From Candidatus Gorgonimonas leptogorgiae (GTDB lineage: Bacteria > Pseudomonadota > Gammaproteobacteria > Pseudomonadales > Endozoicomonadaceae): a DNA stretch of 10,540 nucleotides. The notes under the pieces were generated by a model. It saw only the letters and a list, made by a program, of their open reading frames with translations, ran no database searches and had not been told where the DNA came from. The translations under genes were made by a program, and so were the position numbers. The stretch is taken from contig CAKNAD010000085.1 in NCBI GenBank assembly GCA_929200515.1, forward strand, positions 1 through 10,540, in the 5' to 3' direction. Position 1 is the stretch's first letter, and every line of letters starts with the position of its first letter. Shown piece after piece: positions 1 to 5,587 of this stretch.

Positions 1-95
1 TTATAATCACTTGCTGAAAACTTGCATTTCCAACTGCCACGTGTATATTTAACCTAGAGCATGTATTTTGAAGCTTGTTCTGTATTTGCGTACTA

Positions 96-124
96 TTGAC
101 ATGATCATTATAATAAATTATTAT
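96..124 (+). promoter_or_regulatory. Sigma70-type promoter upstream of the serpin gene
   Basis: A perfect -35 hexamer TTGACA (96-101) is followed after exactly 17 bases by TATTAT (119-124), a 5/6 match to the -10 consensus. Transcription would start near base 131, leaving a leader of about 190 bases before the serpin start codon. A perfect TATAAT at 109-114 also lies inside this stretch, but only 7 bases from the -35, so the two cannot work together. Chance -10 matches are common in such AT-rich DNA; the exact TTGACA with ideal spacing is what gives this site weight. Bases 1-95 hold nothing else I can name. Confidence 0.55.
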
Positions 125-129
125 TTTTT

Positions 130-202
130 AATCAAGGTCTATAGTATTAAAACTCGTATATAATTACTATTGAAACAATATACGCAACCTTGATTTTCTT
201 AA
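130..202 (+). promoter_or_regulatory. Structured 5' leader or short RNA with terminator-like end
   Basis: The predicted +1 falls at the foot of a perfect 9-bp inverted repeat, AATCAAGGT (130-138) with ACCTTGATT (187-195). Inside it lies a second perfect repeat, CGTATAT (155-161) with ATATACG (178-184). It competes with an alternative pairing of ATAGTA (141-146) with TACTAT (165-170), extended by TTA/TAA across one bulge. The right outer arm runs directly into TTTTCTT. This could be a leader attenuator for the serpin gene, a short independent RNA of about 70 bases, or only a 5'-end stabilising hairpin. No known riboswitch class is recognised. The stems are AT-rich, so chance remains a real alternative. 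Confidence 0.35.
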
Positions 203-307
203 CATATAACTAGAATGTATTTGTATTATAAACCTGCTAAATCTAAAAAATTTTCTAACAACTTACTAGATTAAAGCAAAATTATAATCCATTATTAAAA
301 TAACAAT

Positions 308-313
308 AGGAAA
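308..313 (+). promoter_or_regulatory. Ribosome binding site that fixes a TTG start
   Basis: AGGAAA (308-313) lies 5 bases before the TTG at 319-321. No ATG in this frame gives a signal peptide of sensible form, while the TTG start gives a lysine-rich n-region and a hydrophobic core. The site therefore supports TTG as the serpin start. Confidence 0.55.
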
Positions 314-318
314 TTATT

Positions 319-1596
319 TTGTTAAAATATAAACTTATTAAAAAAATAAATTCATTCGCATTAAAAATATTATTTTGTAGCTATTCTTTAAGCGGTTTTG
401 CAGGTGAGTCTGACATAAAAGAGTTAGAGCTAGCTAAACAAGAAAAATATATCTTTAATTCACTCAATTCATTTTTTCAAGCTAAAACAGAAGACAGTGA
501 AACAACAGTAAATCGTATTGTTTCGCCTTACGGTTTAGAGGGCTGTCTTGCTACTTATGGTAAAACGCAGTGTACGCCTTCAGAAGCAAAAAACGACTTT
601 GATAACCGATTAATAAAATTAGGAATAAATCCTAATATGCCTTTATCTTCAAAAAAAGAAGATCAATTACAACTGTTAACCGCTATATTAACTAGAGATG
701 AAGTAAACTCAAAAGCTACTAGTACATTAAAAGATATTTTCATCGGTGAACATTTATTACAACAAGATAATAATGATATAATTAAAAACTACAGAAAATC
801 CTTTCAAGAAAAAATACAAAATGCTCTCGCTGAAAAATTTAACAGTGGCCTTAACTTAGATTATAAAGAATTTTGGTCTCCAGCTCCAGTATATTCTAAT
901 ACTTATTTAAAAGTGGTATCGGCTATCAAGTTTCAAGATGATTGGTATGGTAAACCTTTTGATAGCTTAGGCTTACGTGATTTTTATACAAAAGATAATA
1001 AAAAAATACAAACAGATTTTATAGAAAAAACTGTTATAACCACTTTTGCAATAGATAATACCAGTAATTGGCAAGCGATACGGATATTTTATAAACATAA
1101 CTATTTTATAGATATAATCCTACCAGCTGAAAATGACAAAACTACCGATGAAAATAAAAAGCAGATAATATGCTCTCTTATTAGCGAATTAAACCAAAAT
1201 AAAGACAACAGCAGACAAGAAATCAATATCTTCATGCCTAAATTTGAACATAAGCAAAAGAACTGCTTAAACTACTATACACAGCAATTACTAGTAAATT
1301 TTAAACCAGATTACAAAGATTTTTTAAAAGATCCAAATTTTATAGATAGTGCTAGTATCTATCAAGACTGTTATATAAAAATAGATGAAGCAGGTACTAC
1401 AGCAGAAGCTATAACTAGTCTGACGGCCACTGATGGCTGTAGTATGTCAAAAAATTTTATAGTTAATAGAAGCTACTTCTTTGTTCTAAGCGAATATAAT
1501 GAAGTTCACACTAGTAATGATCCTTTTGAAATAAAAAATATAATAATGATAGGAGAGGTTGGCAACCCATCTGAACAATTAATAGTACCTAAATAA
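319..1596 (+). CDS. Secreted serpin (protease inhibitor family)
   Basis: 425-residue serpin-fold protein, near the usual family length plus a signal peptide. Residues 1-29 form an export signal (lysine-rich start, hydrophobic core, likely cleavage near GFA-GE), so the mature protein acts in the periplasm or outside the cell. Serpin landmarks appear in order: NRIVSPYGLEGCLA (65-78, the N..SP..I..AL helix B region); SAIKFQDDWYGKPF (201-214, family NAIYFKGxWxxxF); the hinge DEAGTTAEA (356-364) leading into the reactive-centre loop; FIVNRSYFFVL (380-390), one residue away from the PROSITE serpin signature as I recall it; and GEVGNP near the end. Family knowledge: inhibitory serpins trap serine or cysteine proteases by inserting the cleaved loop into sheet A. 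The scissile bond probably lies within 371-376 (TDGCSM). Glu at P11 and Ile at P9 depart from the small-residue hinge, so inhibition is not assured. It starts with TTG after a good ribosome site and converges on the next gene. The target protease is unknown. Confidence 0.88.
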   Translation: MLKYKLIKKINSFALKILFCSYSLSGFAGESDIKELELAKQEKYIFNSLNSFFQAKTEDSETTVNRIVSPYGLEGCLATYGKTQCTPSEAKNDFDNRLIKLGINPNMPLSSKKEDQLQLLTAILTRDEVNSKATSTLKDIFIGEHLLQQDNNDIIKNYRKSFQEKIQNALAEKFNSGLNLDYKEFWSPAPVYSNTYLKVVSAIKFQDDWYGKPFDSLGLRDFYTKDNKKIQTDFIEKTVITTFAIDNTSNWQAIRIFYKHNYFIDIILPAENDKTTDENKKQIICSLISELNQNKDNSRQEINIFMPKFEHKQKNCLNYYTQQLLVNFKPDYKDFLKDPNFIDSASIYQDCYIKIDEAGTTAEAITSLTATDGCSMSKNFIVNRSYFFVLSEYNEVHTSNDPFEIKNIIMIGEVGNPSEQLIVPK

Positions 1597-1599
1597 GTT

Positions 1600-1621
1600 T
1601 AAAATACAGTACTGTATTTTA
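1600..1621. terminator. Perfect 22-bp palindrome, probable bidirectional terminator
   Basis: TAAAATACAG followed by TACTGTATTTTA reads identically on both strands and begins 4 bases after the serpin stop codon. In RNA the arms AAAATAC and GTATTTT can pair, ending in a U-rich side on either strand. It sits between two convergent genes, where a shared terminator is expected. The stem is AT-rich and the U-run is part of the stem, so its efficiency is uncertain. A binding site for a dimeric regulator is the alternative. Confidence 0.5.
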
Positions 1622-1639
1622 CCTACCTATTACATGTAG

Positions 1640-1703
1640 TAGCTCAAACCTAACCTGACAGCAACTTTAAAAACTAAAATTCTGTGAGCTTATATTTGAG
1701 CTA
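1640..1703. repeat. 9-bp inverted repeat with long loop in the convergent intergenic region
   Basis: TAGCTCAAA (1640-1648) and TTTGAGCTA (1695-1703) are perfect reverse complements separated by 46 bases. They lie just beyond the stop codon of the minus-strand gene that ends at 1726. This could be part of a 3' end structure for that gene. The loop is long for an intrinsic terminator and no clear T-run follows. Confidence 0.3.
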
Positions 1704-1725
1704 AGTTACTTTCTACTCCTTCCGT

Positions 1726-3063
1726 TTAACCATCAGGTATCGATTTAGATCCTTTATCTATAATTTCTATAGCATCTTTAAAAAATTTTATACAATCTTT
1801 TTTTGCTAATCTCCACACAATATCATCTAATACTTCTTTATTTTTACAATCTTTACTCTGAACGAAACCTAAAAACATTTGCAGTGAACGACGAAAGCAC
1901 TGACGGTTTTCAGCATCTAGAATATAATATATTGCTTTAGACTCTCCATTATTAATAGAATCTCTAGTTATATTTAGAGAACATTTTATTAAACGCGTAA
2001 ACAAAATATCATCTTTAGAAAATTTAGCAACATCTTCTACACTTGTAAAACCATACTCTTTACCACCTAATTTTGTGCTATCATCTTGATAACGCGGAAA
2101 AATATATGGAAGCCACGGAGCCGATGTTATTTTTTGGTTGTCAATTTCCGTTAAAGCTTTAGTATATGATGGACATTCATTTATACCACCATTTTGTACT
2201 TTTTTTATTAAATTAACTACATTAGATTGATGTTGATCTATGTTTTGCGTAACTTGCACCCTACCTGTTTTGGCTGAAGTAGTCTTAATTCCTAAAAAAG
2301 CTAAAAATCTACTAAATAAAGACTTTTTTTTAACTTCTGGTGGTTTATCCTCAACGTGCGATGACCACAGCATTTTCTTTTTATACTCTGCATTATCTAA
2401 TCCAAATTTATCAATTTTTGCTTCAAAGGCATCCATTCCAAATTTTTTTTTAGTCTCTTCTACATCATCAGGTTTAGTATTTTTATATCTGATTGGTGGC
2501 TTTTTAGGTATTCTCGGTGGTCTGGCTCTTTTCTGTTTCGGGAATCCTTGACTACTATGTCGATCAGCAACGGTTTCACCTTGTTTGTCATTCTGAGCTA
2601 GGGAATGATCTACAGGAGGTAATTCTAGTTCTGATTCCTCTCTACTATCATCTTCATCTTTAGTTTTTAGGGGGATTTTTTTCTTAGTTTTAGGATTTTG
2701 ATTAACCTCTGGCGTAGAATATTCAGATTGTTCAGGTTCGCTGGTTATTGATTCTGAATGCTCATTGTCAATATTTATTGTATTTTTTTGATCTAAATCT
2801 GGGAATGGCGTACCGCTATCGGGAGAATTATACCTATAATCATTAGTTGTTTTTACATCTCTAGTCACTAATTCCTTAAAAAAATTTTTAATATTCCTAA
2901 ATTTATTAGCTAAATAGTTACCAACATCCTGCAATATCCTAATAAAACGAGATCTATGCTTTACTGAACCGTCATCGGTATCCTGCGCGGATTGTCTTTG
3001 AAGACCAGCTGGTAAATCTGGTTTACTTGGTGTTCTTCCTACTTTACCAGTATCTAAAGGCAT
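1726..3063 (-). CDS. Hypothetical disordered proline/charge-rich protein, candidate effector
   Basis: Not recognised. I place the start at the ATG at 3063 (445 residues), because AGGAG lies 8 bases upstream; the frame opens 9 codons earlier at a TTG with no such site. No signal peptide or membrane segment is seen. A Lys/Arg-containing amphipathic stretch at about 41-66 is followed by a long low-complexity acidic and polar region (about 75-170). Next come a basic proline-rich segment with PPRIPKKPP (182-190, containing PxxPxK), two adjacent 12-residue repeats starting KFGMD and KFGLD (207-230), a short hydrophobic patch LFSRFLAFLGI (249-259), and a more ordered, probably helical C-terminal part (about 280-440) with four to five cysteines. 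This make-up (disorder, proline motif, no export signal, terminal folded part) resembles secreted effectors of intracellular bacteria. That is inference only, and no secretion system is visible here. It has its own upstream promoter. Confidence 0.75.
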   Translation of the reverse strand: MPLDTGKVGRTPSKPDLPAGLQRQSAQDTDDGSVKHRSRFIRILQDVGNYLANKFRNIKNFFKELVTRDVKTTNDYRYNSPDSGTPFPDLDQKNTINIDNEHSESITSEPEQSEYSTPEVNQNPKTKKKIPLKTKDEDDSREESELELPPVDHSLAQNDKQGETVADRHSSQGFPKQKRARPPRIPKKPPIRYKNTKPDDVEETKKKFGMDAFEAKIDKFGLDNAEYKKKMLWSSHVEDKPPEVKKKSLFSRFLAFLGIKTTSAKTGRVQVTQNIDQHQSNVVNLIKKVQNGGINECPSYTKALTEIDNQKITSAPWLPYIFPRYQDDSTKLGGKEYGFTSVEDVAKFSKDDILFTRLIKCSLNITRDSINNGESKAIYYILDAENRQCFRRSLQMFLGFVQSKDCKNKEVLDDIVWRLAKKDCIKFFKDAIEIIDKGSKSIPDG

Positions 3064-3071
3064 CCCTACAT

Positions 3072-3076
3072 CTCCT
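3072..3076 (-). promoter_or_regulatory. Ribosome binding site deciding the ATG start at 3063
   Basis: On the minus strand AGGAG occupies 3076-3072, with 8 bases between it and the ATG at 3063-3061. It lies inside the longer open frame that begins with TTG at 3090, which has no comparable site. It therefore favours the 445-residue product over the 454-residue one. Confidence 0.6.
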
Positions 3077-3189
3077 GTAACAATAACCAAGTAATTTATA
3101 TGGGTTTTTGTTAAAATTTTACATCTTTATCAACAAAATACGTAATATAAAACTTAGTTTACTCTCACCAATTTACATCCATATTACCC

Positions 3190-3217
3190 ATTATAGTATA
3201 ATAATGTCACTTTTCAA
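3190..3217 (-). promoter_or_regulatory. Sigma70-type promoter for the 445-residue protein gene
   Basis: Read on the minus strand, TTGAAA (3217-3212, 5/6 match) is followed after 16 bases by a perfect TATAAT (3195-3190). Initiation near 3183 would give a leader of about 120 bases. The -10 is one half of the odd palindrome ATTATA-G-TATAAT (3190-3202), so a TATAAT also faces the other way. The site lies downstream of the hairpin terminator of the preceding gene, in line with separate transcription. Confidence 0.55.
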
Positions 3218-3232
3218 GATACCCAAGTAAAA

Positions 3233-3310
3233 TTAAAAAATAATAAAAACTCCATTTTATAATCTTGCATAATAGTTTTAATATTATTGCAAAATTATAA
3301 ATATGGAGTT
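3233..3310 (-). terminator. Long imperfect hairpin with U-rich tail after the membrane protein gene
   Basis: Arms 3248-3274 and 3282-3310 pair over about 26 base pairs with one mismatch (3264/3293), two single-base bulges (3287, 3302) and a 7-base loop (3275-3281). On the minus strand the hairpin begins 26 bases after the stop codon at 3337 and is followed by a run reading TTTATTATTTTTT. This is the layout of a rho-independent terminator. The stem is much longer than needed and low in G+C, so it may also be a dispersed palindromic element reused as a terminator. Confidence 0.7.
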
Positions 3311-3336
3311 GTTTTTAGCAATCTAAAAATTTAAAG

Positions 3337-5061
3337 TTATTTTTTCCATAACTTAGATTTAAGCCAAACAAAATCTTTTGGAATAGCTTTTATTTTTTCT
3401 GGAGTAGAGTATATAGCATAAGGTAGATTAGATAGTAGTCTAAAGCCTAAGAAGAATGTAGCACCAAGAACTCCAATAGTTGAAGCTACACCTAAATCTA
3501 CAGGAAGGAATGAATCCTGCCCCGTACTTTCTAGCAATCTATTTGCAGTTTTTGCGACAGGCCGTACATTGTTTACGTTTTCTAAGTAAAATACCATAGC
3601 AGGGAATATCAGTAACGCACCTATTGCTGGTATTATTTTAGATTTCTTTATTAATCCTTGCTTAAATGCTCGTCGATGTAATTTACTTTTAACTAATGAA
3701 GATAGAAATCCACAAGCACCGATAATAAGTACAGCAGTATCTGCTGATATTGCGATACCTTGTAAGATATTTGCTAAATCTGCAGTTTTATTTAGCTCTA
3801 GCAGTTTATCTTTTTGAGCATCCGTAATCATTACATTTTTAAAATCAACACCATCAGTACAATCATCAACAGAAGTACAAGAGAAATTACCGCCTTTTTT
3901 ATATTTAAAAACATAATTATCTTTACTTACTTCGTTGCCAACAGCATCAACGTAATTTCTTAATATAGTACCAGAGGCAAATATATATTTAAAAGATACG
4001 CCGCAAAGAACAGTAGCTCCAGTAACAAAAACCAGCTTAAATAAATTTATTGCAATATTTGTATATCTACCTCTTGGCTGTTCTTTAGCTGCTAAACAAT
4101 TTTGTAACGAAGCTACATTATATATAGAATTAATATTACGATCTGATAAATATTCTTCTACAATAACATCTAGTTGTTCAGTATCATTTTTTTCAATATT
4201 ACCTGTATCTTGAAGTGCTAACCTAGATCTAGAACGTAACTCTGCGATATCTTCCATATATGCTTCATATTCTAAGTCTTTGTCAGGCAGGGGAGATATA
4301 CCTACTACGTAACCTAGACCAGTACGCATGAATATTTCATCGATTAACTGATAAAAGAATATTGCTCCTAGCATTGCGGTATAACAAAAATTAAAAAAGT
4401 ATCCGACATTGTCGTGCATATCTAATGCTGTTTCATTACTAGTGACACTTTCGTACATCCATCTATATGCATCACCAGCTGTTTTAGCATCGATTAAAGA
4501 ATAAGCATAAGCTAAATATAATCCTATACTTAATCGTACAACACTCCACATTGCTTTTATTATATTTTGCCTGCTATCTGGTATACCTTTAATCCAATTA
4601 GATAACGTCTTTTCTGTTATACCTAAACGGGCTTTATCAACTAAAAAACAAATATTTTCTATAGTTCTCGGTACAGTAAATTGCGCTGCTAAAATTAGTT
4701 TTGCCGTTACAGAACCAGTTTTTGCTATAATAAGAGTATTAGCACCACAAAAAAATGGAGTAGCAGCATATAGCATGGCTTTTAGTAGCCATAATCTGCT
4801 GTTCATAAGATCAAAATTATCTTTATTTAATAATCTTTCTAACGATAAAAAAAGTTGCTTGTCTAATGCATCATCAGGTATATAATCCTCTAAGTCTTTC
4901 GGTACTGTTTCAGTTTTGTCATTAAGGTCTATATTTTTTAATTCTAATTCTGTATCAGAAGCATATAACTGGGTAATATTGAAAAAGAAAAATAGATTTA
5001 GAAACATTATAAATGATATTATTTTTCTAGTGTAGTTATTAAAATAGTATTCTATAATCAT
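3337..5061 (-). CDS. Hypothetical polytopic membrane protein with apparent internal duplication
   Basis: Not recognised. The frame opens at a TTG (5088), but I prefer the ATG at 5061 (574 residues), which gives a cleaner N-terminal signal segment ending LYA-SD (residues 33-36). Neither start has a clear ribosome site. A polar region of about 50 residues follows, then about seven or eight hydrophobic segments, near 91-113, 117-131, 169-191, 220-240, 337-363, 431-459, 475-493 and 522-544. A charged loop (about 255-330) divides the protein. The halves share spaced features: L-L/F-K, then CG 11 residues after the Lys, then Gly 11 residues after the Cys (Lys94 and Lys342), and LGAxFF late in each half (231 and 532). 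The second half carries an extra loop with SCTSVDDC (394-401), whose cysteines could form a disulfide if exported. The C-terminus is basic (KSKLWKK). Likely inner-membrane. It is followed by a strong hairpin terminator. Transporter, channel or secreted membrane-active effector are all possible; none is supported. Confidence 0.72.
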   Translation of the reverse strand: MIIEYYFNNYTRKIISFIMFLNLFFFFNITQLYASDTELELKNIDLNDKTETVPKDLEDYIPDDALDKQLFLSLERLLNKDNFDLMNSRLWLLKAMLYAATPFFCGANTLIIAKTGSVTAKLILAAQFTVPRTIENICFLVDKARLGITEKTLSNWIKGIPDSRQNIIKAMWSVVRLSIGLYLAYAYSLIDAKTAGDAYRWMYESVTSNETALDMHDNVGYFFNFCYTAMLGAIFFYQLIDEIFMRTGLGYVVGISPLPDKDLEYEAYMEDIAELRSRSRLALQDTGNIEKNDTEQLDVIVEEYLSDRNINSIYNVASLQNCLAAKEQPRGRYTNIAINLFKLVFVTGATVLCGVSFKYIFASGTILRNYVDAVGNEVSKDNYVFKYKKGGNFSCTSVDDCTDGVDFKNVMITDAQKDKLLELNKTADLANILQGIAISADTAVLIIGACGFLSSLVKSKLHRRAFKQGLIKKSKIIPAIGALLIFPAMVFYLENVNNVRPVAKTANRLLESTGQDSFLPVDLGVASTIGVLGATFFLGFRLLSNLPYAIYSTPEKIKAIPKDFVWLKSKLWKK

Positions 5062-5088
5062 ATTAAAACTTAAAATATAATCAAACAA

Positions 5089-5533
5089 TAAACTTAACTA
5101 ATTTATAAAAATTAGCATATATAACCTAATTTAATTTATACCGCCTTTAAACAATTTAAACTTTTAGTTAACATGGCAGCAATAAAAATTATTAACTTAA
5201 TTTATAATTTTTATTTTAATTTAGGTTGAATACAGCTTCTAATTAAAGCTGTATATATAAATCACTAGTAAATTAATAATTTACTACAATGTTGTTTTTT
5301 TTGTTTTTATCCTAAAATTATAGTTTAATTAAACCAAAAATAAAAGTTAACATTAGCTTATACAGTGGTATTTAAAACATTAATTAAACGCTAATATCAT
5401 AAAATAAAACATAATATTTTAAAATCAAATTGTCAAATATAAATTATTGAGATAAACAACATAAGGAAGGAAAATAATTTTATTAATAGAAAAAAATAAT
5501 TAAATACTAGATACTACAAACAGGACAAACAAA
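5089..5533. other. Long AT-rich non-coding gap
   Basis: About 500 bases separate the YejA-like gene from the next minus-strand gene. I see no convincing coding frame, RNA gene or known element. It must hold the promoter of the membrane protein gene. A minus-strand TATAAA lies at 5140-5135, but no good -35 stands at the right distance. The only regular structures are the hairpin at 5230-5254 and the terminator-like repeat next to the YejA stop. Confidence 0.5.
5230..5254. repeat. Perfect 9-bp inverted repeat
   Basis: ATACAGCTT (5230-5238) and AAGCTGTAT (5246-5254) are exact reverse complements around a 7-base loop. This is the most G+C-rich spot in an otherwise very AT-rich gap. It could be an operator for the membrane protein gene or an RNA hairpin. 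There is no U-run on either side, so a terminator is less likely. Confidence 0.35.
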
Positions 5534-5569
5534 TTACTTATGATTAACTAACAAAACAAGCATAAGTAA
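5534..5569 (-). terminator. Probable terminator of the YejA-like gene
   Basis: TTACTTATG (5534-5542) and CATAAGTAA (5561-5569) form a perfect 9-bp inverted repeat with an 18-base loop, beginning 18 bases after the stop codon at 5588 on the minus strand. The downstream side reads TTTGTTTGT, a moderate U-rich tail. The stem is weak in G+C, but position and tail fit a terminator. Confidence 0.45.
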
Positions 5570-5587
5570 AAACTGTTAATATGTATA

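Noticed and set aside
2..52. Open frames crossing the left edge (plus-strand end at 52; minus-strand frame reading KYTRGSWKCKFSASDY)
   Set aside because: Both are under 20 residues, have no start or ribosome site, and match no family I can name. Either could be a gene fragment, but the window does not show enough.
367..378. Lipobox-like ILFC in the serpin signal peptide
   Set aside because: Phe before the Cys is not accepted in lipoprotein signals, and a normal cleavage site follows nine residues later.
1606..1615. LexA-like operator in the palindrome at 1600-1621
   Set aside because: The core is CAGTACTG, with CTG and CAG in the wrong order and spacing for a gammaproteobacterial LexA box, and the site is between gene ends rather than at a promoter.
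2494..2520. Actin-nucleator (RickA/ActA-like) architecture in the 445-residue protein
   Set aside because: It has only one short proline segment, and the following repeats do not match a WH2 motif.
2240..2551. Plus-strand open frame of about 100 codons
   Set aside because: It lies wholly inside the minus-strand gene at 1726-3063, has no ribosome site, and shows no family features. It is the antisense shadow of a Lys/Pro-rich coding stretch.
3085..3090. TTG at 3090 as start of the disordered protein
   Set aside because: AGGAG lies inside this extended frame at ideal distance from the ATG at 3063, so the extra nine residues are probably not translated.
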